Source of the DNA: Diphasiastrum complanatum
Taxonomy: Eukaryota > Streptophyta > Lycopodiopsida > Lycopodiales > Lycopodiaceae
Assembly: GCA_029204225.1 (NCBI GenBank)
Contig: CM055096.1
Span: 5,087,504-5,151,503, forward strand
Direction of reading: 5' to 3'
DNA length: 64,000 nt
Positions within the stretch are counted from its first letter, which is position 1; each line of letters opens with the position of its first letter. Below the pieces are notes generated by a model. That model was not told the origin of the DNA and ran no database searches. It worked only from the letters and a program-made list of their open reading frames with translations. A program made the position numbers and the translations under genes. This document shows, piece by piece, positions 10,935-22,289 of this stretch.

Positions 10935-11743
10935 TGTTGAATTTCACACGTGTGGATTGTCCACTACATGTACTTGTGATCTCCTAAGGTGTGTAGATGC
11001 ACCAAGATCAAGACTAGATTGAGATTCAAGATCTATCTTTGATTCTATGGCAAAAACACACTACTACATGCATTCAATCACTTCCAACTCTCACTCACAC
11101 GTGTGGGAAGTGTTCCAAAAGTATTCTAAGTAAAAACAAGCTGCTCTCCTCGGGTAGAGAGAGAAAAACCATCAAGAGCTCTCGGGTAGAGAGAGAAAGC
11201 TAGAAATTCAATGACACTCAAAATCCACTCAATCTCAAAATCAATTAGATTCAAAAGGAGGAGTACAATGATACTAATAGATTCATGAGCTACCACTATG
11301 CTTAACTATGATTGGATCACACTTTGCCACCTCTTAATCCTATTGGACCATTGATCCATGCACCTCTAAATTCTATTGGACTATATTCAAGCACACCTCA
11401 ATTTTCTATTGGACCTCACAAGGTTCCACCTCTAAATCCTATTGGACCTCTTAAGCTTCATCAAACAAAAGCATGACACTTGTCTACACTCTAATTGGCA
11501 CAAGTTTGGCTCAATATTGGCATTACAAGTGGAAATGGATAATTTGCCATCTATGCCAAATTTGACCCTATCAACATCCTACACCTAAATGCTTGACTAT
11601 GAAATTCTATGAGACCCCTATATCAAACATTTTGATTTACTTTACAATTGTCCACACGTGGGAACATCCTCCACACATGTGAGATTCACTTACAAACTTC
11701 TATCATAAAAAATACCAAGCTAAATTTTTGCCAATTTCTCACA
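10935..11743 (-). repeat. 3' LTR of young copia element
   Basis: 809 bases with TG...CA ends (on the minus strand TGTGAGAAATT to TTCAACA). It carries three CACGTG cores (10947-10952, 11098-11103, 11655-11660). No strong TATA box is obvious on the minus strand. Confidence 0.95.
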
Positions 11744-11760
11744 CTCCTCCTCAAAAAAAT
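11744..11760 (-). other. Polypurine tract of young copia element
   Basis: On the minus strand, TTTTTTTGAGGAGGAG lies immediately before the 3' LTR. This is the expected plus-strand primer for reverse transcription. Confidence 0.85.
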
Positions 11761-11870
11761 AGCTTGGAAAGGTACTAGATCACTTGAGAAGTTTGTAAAT
11801 CTTTTTGAGTGGATCCTTTGGTATGCATAAGAAGTGAAGATCAGCCAAGGGATCCATCATAGCAGCACCC

Positions 11871-14444
11871 TCACCATATCCATGATAAGATCTCTTTGGT
11901 AGAGATCTCTTGCCAATGCCTTTGAAGAGTGCTCCACCAATATGCCACTATTATCATGGGCTTCCTCCATGCTTGATGATGATCTTTGCCTTGAAAGTTC
12001 CACTTGCATGATGGATGCACCATAAATAGAGAAATATGAGGCTTCCAAGCCTCATAAGGATCATGGAGATCAAGATCATAAGATGTGAAACAATGATGAT
12101 TATCAAGATTATGCTTTCTAGCTTGACTAGTCCACATACAATGAACTATATCCATGATGGATCTAATCTTGATATCAAAGACTATCTTGATCTTTTTTAG
12201 GCTAGTTACTCTCTCAAGGATGTAAGTGTCCACTTTGGATGCTTCACTTAATCTCAAGAGGAGTTTACAATTTGCCTCAAAACATGTGAAAACATGATTT
12301 TCAAAAAAGTGAGTACCAAGCTCAATCTTGTTCTTACTAGAACCAAGAGCATACTTTTGACAATACAATATCTTGCTTTCAAAAAGTATTGGAAACACAT
12401 CTAAGTCAATAATGACAAGAAACATGTCCATACCATAAGCATCATACAAAACTAGTATAGCTTTTCTTGAACTTTGAGATCCAAAAAATTCAATGAAGCA
12501 AGATAGCATTTCAAGCAAAGGAAGAGAAGCATATATGAATGTGTTGTAGTAGATACAACATGAAAGATGCCCCTCTTTGCCATGTAAGGTGAGCCATAAA
12601 GACTCGGCCATGCATCTTGAAGATCTTCTTGAGATCATATGAAGAAGAAACTCCTCCTCACACATTGGCCCCATCATAACTTGAATACCTTCAAAAAGGA
12701 TAATTTGTGATGCTTCTTGAGAAGCCTTGATCTCGGCCACTTCCAAGATTGAATCTTCATGCAATATGACATCTCTATTCACCATCACATTTGAAATAGA
12801 GAGTGTAAAGACACTAAAGGTCTCCTTGATGGATGAGTATCCAATCATGATCCATGAGCTTGGATCATCCTTCCTTCTTGTTTCCAAGGGAATATGTGCA
12901 AAGCAAGCACTACCAAGTTCACTAAGGTGATCAACCTTAGGCTTCATCTTGAATAAAACTTCATATGGTGCTATTCCTTCAAGAGCTCCAATACTCCTCA
13001 AAGCTTTGATCTTCAATGAGAATTTCTTCTCAACATATGCTTTGAATAATAAGGAATAATCATACACCATAATACTTGAAGAGAGAAGATATGTGCATCT
13101 TGTGTAATCCTCCTCCTTTGAAATATTGGAAATATAAGAAACATCAAGAGAGTTTGCACTCTCACTTGGATCCAATTTGTAGATGCCTTCAAATCTTGAT
13201 CCATATGCAAGGATCTCACCATCCTTCTTAATCACACAATTGTCAATATTGAAATTGACATCAAAGCCACTATCAAGAAGTTGGCCAACACTTAAGATGT
13301 TCTTTGTAAGCTTTGGGACAAAAAGAACATTGTTGAGAAAGAGATCTTTAGAAGATGCAAGCTTCAAGGGAATAATCCCTACTCCTCCAATATTGCACTC
13401 ATGCTTACTTGCAAAGTATATGGTCTTCTTGACTCCATCATAAGGCATAATAGATGAAAAAAAGTGCTTGGAGCCACACATATGTGAAGATGCTCCACTA
13501 TCAATATACCATGAGTCATCCTTGTTGAAGGTGGAAGAGGAGAAGCTTGATGCCATAAGAGAGCCTTCTCCATCACTTGCAATATAGTCTTCTTTCTCAT
13601 TGGTGATGTTGGCTTGATTGAGTTGATTCTTCTTCTTGAAGCAATTGGTGGCATAATGGCCTTTCTTGCCACAATAAAAGCACTTGATCATCTTCTTCTT
13701 GAGATTTAAATTAGAAGCATGAGAGGTATCCTCCTCCTCTCCATCTTGGTCTTTAGCTTTGTCATTAGAGAAATGATGGTGTTGCTTCTTACTCCTCTCT
13801 TTGTGCTTGGCAAATAGAACTTTGCCATCATCATGATTGAGTGATAGCTTGTCCATCCTCAAGAGTTTGTACTCTTGTCTTGATTCTTCAGAAATAAGCA
13901 CACTTTGAAGGGCCTCCAAACTTGGTAGCTCCTCCTTAATAGCATAGGATTGGACAAGGTTGTCATATTCATCTCTCAAGCCATTGAGAATGACTTGGAC
14001 TAGCTCACTTTGATTGATTGAGTCACCAATACATGCAAGCTCCCTATGAATATCCTTGACTCTCAAAACATAATTAGATGCACTCTCATCACTCTTTTGA
14101 CTACTTTGGAATATTTGATTTCTAAGAGTGAGGAGCCTAGAGGTGTTCTTAGCCTCATAGATGGACTTGAGACAATCCCAAGCTTCCTTGGATGTAGAAC
14201 AATCACCAATCTCCCTCAATATCTCATTAGAGACATTCATCTTAATGTAGTGGAGAGCCATCCTAGCTCTCTTCTTGTATTTTTGTACTTCTTGAAGGAC
14301 TTCAGGCTCCTCCTCAATCCCAAGTACAATGTCCATCACATCCTGGAGTATCAAGATGGACTCCATCCTCAACTTCCATATTGAATAATTGGAAGTAGAC
14401 AATCTCTCACTTGGTTGCAACAAGTATGAGCTCATTGAAGTCAT
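11871..14444 (-). CDS. Single-frame copia polyprotein lacking integrase core and RT (857 aa)
   Basis: The start at 14444 (MTSMSSYLLQPSERL) matches copia gag starts. Residues ~1-200 form the UBN2/DUF4219 gag domain. A basic and acidic linker precedes a perfect CCHC zinc knuckle at residues 255-268 (CFYCGKKGHYATNC). The aspartic protease signature DSGAS is at 315-319, and a pre-integrase segment (KNILSVGQLLDSGF) follows at about 381-394. At residue ~482 KIKALRS, which should continue SDNGGEY, jumps to APYEVLFKMKPKV, so the DDE catalytic core is deleted in frame. The integrase tail continues to about 570. The last ~285 residues are open but match no copia domain I recognise; KNKIELGTHFFENHV faintly recalls the end of RNase H. 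A full copia polyprotein is usually 1300 residues or more. It could supply gag particles and protease but not copy or insert itself. Confidence 0.88.
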   Translation of the reverse strand: MTSMSSYLLQPSERLSTSNYSIWKLRMESILILQDVMDIVLGIEEEPEVLQEVQKYKKRARMALHYIKMNVSNEILREIGDCSTSKEAWDCLKSIYEAKNTSRLLTLRNQIFQSSQKSDESASNYVLRVKDIHRELACIGDSINQSELVQVILNGLRDEYDNLVQSYAIKEELPSLEALQSVLISEESRQEYKLLRMDKLSLNHDDGKVLFAKHKERSKKQHHHFSNDKAKDQDGEEEDTSHASNLNLKKKMIKCFYCGKKGHYATNCFKKKNQLNQANITNEKEDYIASDGEGSLMASSFSSSTFNKDDSWYIDSGASSHMCGSKHFFSSIMPYDGVKKTIYFASKHECNIGGVGIIPLKLASSKDLFLNNVLFVPKLTKNILSVGQLLDSGFDVNFNIDNCVIKKDGEILAYGSRFEGIYKLDPSESANSLDVSYISNISKEEDYTRCTYLLSSSIMVYDYSLLFKAYVEKKFSLKIKALRSIGALEGIAPYEVLFKMKPKVDHLSELGSACFAHIPLETRRKDDPSSWIMIGYSSIKETFSVFTLSISNVMVNRDVILHEDSILEVAEIKASQEASQIILFEGIQVMMGPMCEEEFLLHMISRRSSRCMAESLWLTLHGKEGHLSCCIYYNTFIYASLPLLEMLSCFIEFFGSQSSRKAILVLYDAYGMDMFLVIIDLDVFPILFESKILYCQKYALGSSKNKIELGTHFFENHVFTCFEANCKLLLRLSEASKVDTYILERVTSLKKIKIVFDIKIRSIMDIVHCMWTSQARKHNLDNHHCFTSYDLDLHDPYEAWKPHISLFMVHPSCKWNFQGKDHHQAWRKPMIIVAYWWSTLQRHWQEISTKEILSWIW

Positions 14445-15189
14445 GTAAAGTGGAGATAAATAAAAGTTATGAACAAAAAATGTTGCTTCTCTCTCACTAT
14501 AGGATCCAATAATGGTGTGCTACCATCTCCTATGCAAGATCTTGCAACAAACTGTGAGATGATTCTCACTAGCTATCTCAATCTCTCCAAAACTAGATCT
14601 ACTTCACATCAAATGATGGAGTATGGGCAAAGTTAGGATCAAACACTCTTAGCACGTGTGAAATACACTAAGAAACCAAATTTGACTCAAATACAATGAT
14701 ATTGCATGAAACAAAATGGCTAAGATCTCAAAACAGTGCTTAGATCACATATAGATGAGATTGGTAAGCATTCAATTGTGATTTTGGATCAAACAAGCAA
14801 TCTTTTGACCAAACCAAATGTGTCCACCCAGGTCTAGGTGCCCTACCTAACCCTCTTCAAAAGCTTATAACTTTTGATTGGCTCAACCAAATGGAATGAA
14901 ACTGATTGCATCAGAAACTAGACAAAAATAGCTTCAAAACTAGCTATCTAGCAAGATTTTTGGATCAAACATGAAAGAGAACTCCCAAACTGAAATTGGA
15001 TGTTCCTCACACGTGTCTGAGCACCTGATTCCGTACAGTACCAGGTCAGACCCAATCAAAGTCCTTTTGATCTCTTTTGATCCAAAATTGAACAAGATAG
15101 CTAGGAAAATGGGCCTTGACAATTTCTAGCTCAAGATTGATGAATAGTTTTCACTCAAATGGATCAAAATGCATGGTAACCTTAGGTAG
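14445..15189 (-). other. 5' leader of young copia element
   Basis: Untranslated region between primer site and gag. It is related along much of its length to the leader at 46863-47602. I see no open frame of note and no clear packaging structure by eye. Confidence 0.75.
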
Positions 15190-15201
15190 GCTCTGATACC
15201 A
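15190..15201 (-). other. Primer-binding site of young copia element
   Basis: On the minus strand this reads TGGTATCAGAGC, an exact match to the plant tRNA-iMet primer site, abutting the LTR end. Confidence 0.95.
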
Positions 15202-16010
15202 TGTTGAATTTCACACGTGTGGATTGTCCACTACATGTACTTGTGATCTCCTAAGGTGTGTAGATGCACCAAGATCAAGACTAGATTGAGATTCAAGATC
15301 TATCTTTGATTCTATGGCAAAAACACACTACTACATGCATTCAATCACTTCCAACTCTCACTCACACGTGTGGGAAGTGTTCCAAAAGTATTCTAAGTAA
15401 AAACAAGCTGCTCTCCTCGGGTAGAGAGAGAAAAACCATCAAGAGCTCTCGGGTAGAGAGAGAAAGCTAGAAATTCAATGACACTCAAAATCCACTCAAT
15501 CTCAAAATCAATTAGATTCAAAAGGAGGAGTACAATGATACTAATAGATTCATGAGCTACCACTATGCTTAACTATGATTGGATCACACTTTGCCACCTC
15601 TTAATCCTATTGGACCATTGATCCATGCACCTCTAAATTCTATTGGACTATATTCAAGCACACCTCAATTTTCTATTGGACCTCACAAGGTTCCACCTCT
15701 AAATCCTATTGGACCTCTTAAGCTTCATCAAACAAAAGCATGACACTTGTCTACACTCTAATTGGCACAAGTTTGGCTCAATATTGGCATTACAAGTGGA
15801 AATGGATAATTTGCCATCTATGCCAAATTTGACCCTATCAACATCCTACACCTAAATGCTTGACTATGAAATTCTATGAGACCCCTATATCAAACATTTT
15901 GATTTACTTTACAATTGTCCACACGTGGGAACATCCTCCACACATGTGAGATTCACTTACAAACTTCTATCATAAAAAATACCAAGCTAAATTTTTGCCA
16001 ATTTCTCACA
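15202..16010 (-). repeat. 5' LTR of young copia element
   Basis: 809 bases, apparently identical to 10935-11743. CACGTG cores are at 15214-15219, 15365-15370 and 15922-15927. Because this is the promoter-bearing LTR, these cores would lie upstream of or near its transcription start. Confidence 0.95.
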
Positions 16011-16399
16011 AAATTTGCCATGACTCTACAATCGTACGTGTTTCTATTTTCATACGAAAGTGTCGTCCATGTGTCCACAGTGCATTGTATTTTTTGTACT
16101 GAATGAAATGGAACTAAATGTATTAGGGATACAACAAACATGCACAAAATTGCATGTATCAATAAACATGTGAATGTTGGTCATCATAGCTTACATGTAA
16201 ATCGCACCCCCTTGCATATTCTTGCTCTCTCTCTCTTACTTCCTGGTTGTTTGTCGAGGCTTCTCTAAGTGCATCACGCAGCAATCAAACGTCATGTCCT
16301 TGGGTAGAAGCGCGAGGTCAGGTGGATATGGTTGTCTTCTATGCCCTCACCTGAAAGTGGCTCGAGCGGTTTGTCTATGAGCCTTGGCCTCTTCGTATA

Positions 16400-16718
16400 G
16401 CGAAATCCACTTTTGCATTTCCTCACTATTAATAATGCAAAACTTATTTACCTTCTCCCCGAAGGACTCACTCATTCTCATAATCACTCCTTTTCCTTAA
16501 GGAACCTCCCAAACAACACGCTCATCATTTTTCTTATCCCAAAGATGAGGAATAGAAGGATCGCTATGAGCAAGGAACTCCGTGATGTAAACCATGGAAT
16601 CTTGCACTAGCCATCCTTCCGACATGCTACCCTCAGGCCTTGCTCTTTGTCTTACGAATCCTTTCAACGTTTTCATGAATCGTTCCAAGAAAAACATCCA
16701 ACGGCTATGGATAGTGCC
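16400..16718 (-). pseudogene. DUF4218 exon of CACTA transposase (B1)
   Basis: The minus strand gives WMFFLERFMKTLKGFVRQRA, then GSMSEGWLVQDS and VYITEFLAHSDP, characteristic of DUF4218 downstream of the tnp2 core. The frame stops at WEVP then TAA; the right-arm copy has CAA (Gln) at that codon and reads on through KGVIMRMSESF. The change is therefore a C-to-T substitution specific to this arm. Confidence 0.88.
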
Positions 16719-19399
16719 TGAATTAAAAAAAATGAATCAATGTTAGTGAGGGAACATGAGAATTACCACAATAGCAATGGTCTAGGATGGACTAAGAATA
16801 GGTAATTGATGCAAGTATATGATGTACCTGCAATGGCCACCTCATCTACCAAATGCACAATGAGATGCATTTGAATGGTGAGAATAGATGTGGGAAAGTG
16901 CTTCTCGATCAAACACGTTGCCTCGATGGAGCTTTGTCTTGCTGCCTCAATGGATGCTAGCAGTATCTCTTTGGATGTAATGTATCTTCATAAGAAAGAG
17001 AAACAACAATGACATACATGTTAGTTAGATCATCATCTTGAACCACCCCAAGAAAAAATGATGTGAATCGCAAGCACATTCACCGTACCTCACCAAACCA
17101 CTGATTTTGTAGATTGCACTCCTTAACTCCTCTGTCAAGAACCCTCTCAACACCAAGGGAAGCACAAACTGCATGCACAAAAACAATTTGTCATGATCAT
17201 TGAGATACATATATGCGCAATGAGATCATCATGAAATCACAAGACATGCTATAAAATGTAATCGACAATGTTGAGGTGGAAAAAAAATCAAAAAACATGC
17301 CATGCCAACCTGTAAAAATTTATGCCAGTCATGAGACTTTAGTCCACTTAGCTTGTTGTCCCTTGTAAAGGCACCCTTTAGAGATTGCATGTGTCACGTC
17401 GGGGTTCAAAAAGAGGCTATTGCCCTCTTTACAATCATCTCTTCTCTCCTCGATAAGATCCATGGGGCCTTTGGTAGGACAATCAAAGTCCCTACCATTT
17501 GTGGCCATAAATCGGCCATCTTTTCCACTTCTTTTAGGTCATCTCGTGCATCTTTTTTATCATTTGACTCGGTCAAGTGCTCCCAAAGCGTGCTCCCAAC
17601 ATTCTTGAATATGTGCATCGGGTCCAAAAGATGGTTTATCAACAATTCTTCCCAATATGGGAGTTCATGAAATATTGATAACCTCTTCATGTCGGGAGGG
17701 AGTCGCCCTAGATCTTGATTGGATCTCCAAATTCGAAGCCAATCACTTGCCTACACTATTAACAAACAAGCACACACATTTAATGCAAATTATATATCGT
17801 TAGCAAAAACATAGAGTAATCATAAAATAAATAAATGACATGTACCATTAATTCAACCCAAATATGTATTGTACCTTCATGGAATGCGGACGTTGGCCAA
17901 CAAGCCCATCACGCACAGGGTGATCGGGTGGAAGGGTATCGAGTGTGGCCCTCATAAACCATCTTTTGCAGATGTTGTGAGTGACGTGCTTGCAAATACT
18001 CACAGGGCACACATTGTAACCACTAGTTTGGAGCCCTAAATTGAGACAAAACAACCAACTTAATCGTGAGTCCAATGTTCAAATTGAAAGAAAATTTGTG
18101 AATGCACATAAAATTTAATATAATATCATGAATCAAACCAATAGCAAGGATATCTCACCTGAACATTCCCCATAGCCAGGAAAGTCGTGCATCGTCCACA
18201 TCAAGATCCCCTTTACCACAAAGTCTCTTTGTCTCAATGGTCTTAAAATATTGCTCACTTGAACTCCTTGCCATAGAATCTTTAGCTCATCTATCAAGGG
18301 AGCCATATACACGTCCATATTTTTTATCTTGCATTTTCTCATGATAAGAAGGGCGAGCATTAGGGGCCCCTTCTTTATACTTAGCCAAGGGGGGATGTTG
18401 TAGTTTACAAGGACAACCAGCCAAGTGGACCATGATGTGGAGTGCAAACCGGATGGATTCACACCATCCATGGCCAACCCCAAATGCAAATGGCGAGGCT
18501 CATCCCTAAACTCATGCCAAGTGGCATCCACGTGCTTCCATGCTGGAGAATTAGTAAGGATCCTCATAGTATCGTCGGATGAATGATTGCTTGAATGCCA
18601 TGTCATTAGCTTTGCGACGGAATTACACTTAAACATGTGGCGAATCTTGGGTATGATGGGAAAATTTCTTACCACCTTGGCGGGTATGGTCGCTCCTTGT
18701 AAATCTTGTCTGTAGCAGTGTTCTCCACAGCGTGGACACGTGCTTGCCTCTTCAAACTCATCTCGATATAAGATACAATCATTGGGACATGCATGGATGC
18801 TCTTGCAATCCATGTCAACCACGGATAGCATTTTCTTGGCTTCTTGTCGAGATGTCGCCATGGTGTTATTTGGGAGCAACATTTTCCTGAGCAAACTGCA
18901 AAAAAATATAAATTTATGTAATTAGTTATATATAGTTTCTCGCAACGCATGAATTAAAAATAAAATGAGATTAGAGCAATTTGTCTATAACACACATCAT
19001 GAAGCAAACAAGCTTACCCAAACAACTCCGTGATGCTTGCATCCAACCACCCGTACTTAGTTTGCAAGCTCAAAAGTAACAAACAAGCTCGCAACTTTGA
19101 CATTTGTGCAACCTCGTACAAAGGAGTGAATGCCAAGCCACACATCATCTCTTCTTCCCTTGTCAATGTGGCCTCGGGTGGGTTTGTGAAGAATGCATCC
19201 ATCATGTCATCCATGTCCCCCTCGTGATCATGCGATGTGAATGGCACATCCTCGTGTGGTGTGTCTCCTCGGGACATATCTTCGTGCAAGTCCACGGGTG
19301 GTGTATGCAAGGAAAGTGGTGGCTCTTGTGTGCTTGCATGTCTGAATCTTGCAGATTTCATGGCAACATTTGGTTGAATTCTTCAATAGTCATGTGAGT

Positions 19400-21735
19400 G
19401 TGAGTCATCATCCTAGACAATACAAGTGCAACAACAATCGAGAATAACAGAATATTTCTCCAATCAGAAAGGACACCAAATAACATACATGGAAAAGGAG
19501 CATGCAATCATGTTTTCTAGCAATACAAAGAGCTTTGCAAAGTAGAACTCACCAAAGAACCAAGCTTCATCCACATAAATAATGACTCTCTCTCAATCTG
19601 ACCATACATGCGAACATGTGATAGAGTGGTACGTTGCTCTCGTCGTAGTGCATACTTACATCGTGCGTGAACTCGCTATTTGCATCGGTGCACCTTGATA
19701 GTTGACAATGGATGGAACACAAAACTAGAAATGATTAGCAATACATAAAACAAACTAGATAAATGCATTGAGACGAACAAAAGACATGTATGTAATAACT
19801 AAATTTGAGTCTAGTGCAACTAGTCTCTCGAAATTAGCAATACAATTGCAAGATTGGATTACGCCTAGATATGCGAAGCATGCCTAGGCGCATCATTAAA
19901 TGGCTAGCCTTGCTCTTCAGTTCTCGCCAGTTTCTTTACTATACTATATTGTCGGCTTTCCCGATTTTCGAAAATAGTTCCGGACCGAATTTCTATAAGA
20001 ACCGTCGGTTCCTATATCTGGTTCCCAATATATACTATTTTTATAAAAAATAATAAATAATTATTTCAAAAATGATTATTGCTAAAATAGTCACTTGCTA
20101 AAAGCCATTAATGAATGTTAGGTTTTGTATGGTGAATTGATACTCGGGTAATACCCCTCTCCAAGGCTCAAATGGACCCGACAGTTCTCAACTGTGGTCG
20201 GTTCTTACAAATGAACCGTTGGATTTATCTCCTCTACTCTCCTAAATCCCATTTTAATCTGCCTCCATTCATGCTGTATCTTTACTCACGTTGTCGCATA
20301 GTCTGCATATTTAACATGTAAAATAAGATAGAGAATAAAATGCAACTTTCGCATAAATACAAGTAAATTCTCACAGACGAAAGAAAGGCGAAAAACGTGA
20401 CACTATTTTTACACGTGTTTTGTGACAGGCGAAAAAGATGACACTGTCTTACAAAATGCCAAAGGTGTCCTAGGAAAAACAAAGACACCCTGTAAATCAA
20501 ATCCTAAGGCATTTCGTCAAAATGATGCATTTTTTGCATCTTCACCATCGTTCATTTCAACAAAGGCTGATGTCACGGCCCTTTTTACGCTCATCCCATA
20601 CAATTGCGCCAACGGATCGAAACAGCCACCCACGATCTCCTACACACAACACATCCACATGGAACTTTCTTCATCGGAACACCTGTAACATTGTGTATAT
20701 ATATATTGAATACCACTTGCGTATTCAGTGATGAGAGAAACCAAGAACAAGTGTGTGTAAAATATAGCATCAAAAGTTTATTAGAGATAGACGAAGTAGA
20801 TGCCTTGCGCATTGATTTATTTATTGTTAGTAATAGGTTCATTCCTTTTACAAATTAAATTAGCTTTGTAGAGCACGCGGTTTCGCCCGCTATTGTCTTG
20901 TGGTCTACCGCATTATTGACATGTATATTTTGCTATACTTAATCTGATAACAGCTCTTTTGTTCTGCGTTCAGATTTGTGTCGATATTGCTATGTTTTTC
21001 TTCATTATGTCTGACTTTCTTGTTGCTCAATCTGGTAATCTGGTTTTAGCGAATTATTATTAGTCTAGCTGTTGATGACTAATATTTAGTATTGCCTTTC
21101 GAGAATCATTCGCAACTGATTATCAATCGAGCTCAGTCTAGCTCTTCACGAATCATTCACGGCTAATAATTTGTCTACCAGTTCACGACAAATTATTCTT
21201 CTGGTGTTTTATTAATGTTTGGCTATGTAATCAAAACGACCGTGATTTCCATCACTAATGTTCTGTTAATTTCTGATAGGCGTAATCATGTTTAGGAAAA
21301 GAGTAATATAGCTCATTCTGCTGAGCACGAACACTTTTTGTTCGAGTTTATTTCTCATTTGATTTTCGAGTTTGCTTCATTTCGTGTTCGTTTTTTTTTT
21401 TCAGGCTATTTTTGTTTCTCATGCACGACACACCCTCTTTCTCCAACATGAACATATCCGCCGGTTCTACACATAAGCCGGTTTAGGGTAAAAGTGCACT
21501 CGCCAGTCAGGGTCTTAATTAGAATCGGGTTAATAAGCGGGTCCTTTAACCAGATGATCAATACAATTTAGCAAATTATAAATTGTGCCGTCAAGTGCAC
21601 TATATATTCTTTGACAAGGCTTGGGAGGAGGAGCCGACGATTTTTGAAAATTGTGTGTTTTTAGAATGTAGTAATTTTGAGTTGATTTAGAATGCACCTT
21701 GGAATAGACAAGAAATACTAATTCTAATTCAGTTA
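19400..21735. other. Upstream region of transposase gene, no gene seen
   Basis: The only frames here are short and unsupported. A TATATATATATTG string at about 20695 could serve as a plus-strand TATA box but no product follows. No LTR, tRNA or repeat end is visible. As it lies 5' of the transposase it may be element interior. Confidence 0.4.
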
Positions 21736-22145
21736 GGGCCTCGGAATCACCCTCGGTATACTGAAGCTAGTGTGAGGTGTATACCAAGGCTCAGACAAAT
21801 TCTTGAAAATTTTGAAAAGATTTTCGTGCCATTTTCGAAGAGGGAAGAGGAGTGGGTGATGGAATCAAGGGACGTACCTGCTGCCTTTGTCCTCTCTCTT
21901 TTTTGTTGATCCTTGCTCACCCACTTTATCCTCCTTGCTCTCCTTATTCTTCTCACATTTGAGTGCTCCTCTTGCTTCTCTTGCTATTGCTCTTTGCTTT
22001 CTCCTCTTGCATTTTGTTTGTTCTTCTTGCTCCTCTTGCACTTTGCTTGTTGCTCTTACTCTTCCTCTTAGCTTACTCCTTGCAAAATCAAATGTGGGGA
22101 GGTCAAGAAAGAAAGGGAAAGTGGATACTAAATCTAACAAACTGC
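21736..22145. other. CCGAGG-motif segment plus pyrimidine-rich tract
   Basis: At 21740-21785 there are CCTCGGTATACTGAAGC and GTGTATACC motifs like those near 9630 and 27600. At 21880-22090 the plus strand is built of CTCTTGCTCCTC-type runs. The open frames across the tract on both strands reflect its low complexity. Confidence 0.5.
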
Positions 22146-22289
22146 AATACTAATTTTTGTTTTGCAGATTTCATTATTGGTTACTGGACCGATATTCATC
22201 ACAACATTTCAGACAGATCATCATCATAGCAGCTCTCTGAGGTACTTTGAGGGTCGAAGGGAGTCAAAATAGATCATGCTAGTTCTAAC

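Larger units (their letters stand above)
10930..16015 (-). mobile_element. Young non-autonomous copia element with target duplication
   Basis: This is a complete LTR retrotransposon on the minus strand: 5' LTR 16010-15202, primer site 15201-15190, leader, one long open frame 14444-11871, purine tract near 11755-11744, and 3' LTR 11743-10935. Direct AAATT duplications flank it (10930-10934 and 16011-16015). The LTRs are both 809 bases and I see no difference between them, so insertion is recent. The unoccupied site is preserved in the right arm near 26312. No reverse transcriptase or integrase core is encoded, so mobility would need enzymes supplied in trans by a related copia element. Such relatives are present as fragments (46740-48250). 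Confidence 0.95.
6797..16893 (-). repeat. Left arm of ~5 kb inverted repeat (B1)
   Basis: Apart from the copia insertion at 10935-16010, this segment is the reverse complement of 25455-30471 along its whole length. Shared landmarks in mirrored order are the 81-codon frame (6889-7134), two zinc knuckles (7595-7770), a (GA)n tract, a (TA)n tract, short subterminal-type repeats and the 3' half of a CACTA transposase gene. Removing the insertion and one 5-base duplication leaves about 5016 bases, against 5017 in the right arm. The outer edge joins a broken gypsy RT; the inner edge falls inside transposase exon 6. Confidence 0.93.
10072..19361 (-). pseudogene. CACTA (En/Spm-type) transposase gene, broken
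   Basis: This is the tnp2-type transposase that would cut and move a CACTA element. Visible parts in order are an acidic N-terminus with the LLLLSLQTKYGW segment (exon 1, 19361-19018), the Transposase_21 core including HACPNDCILYR, CPRCGEHCYR and MDGVNPSG (exon 2, 18895-18159), exon 3 (18035 to about 17862), exon 4 with LLDPMHIFKNV and LPKAPWILSRREE (about 17752-17310), exon 5 with FVLPLVLRGFLTEELR (about 17172-17089), exon 6 with HLIVHLVDEVAIAG (ending near 16830), the DUF4218 exon, the DUF4216 region and an acidic C-terminus ending at 10072. Several splice junctions restore the frame; for example, intron 19017-18896 has GTAAGC and GCAG ends. It is broken by in-frame stops at 17406-17408 and 17394-17396, by a TAA near 16499, and by the copia insertion. 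Confidence 0.9.
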
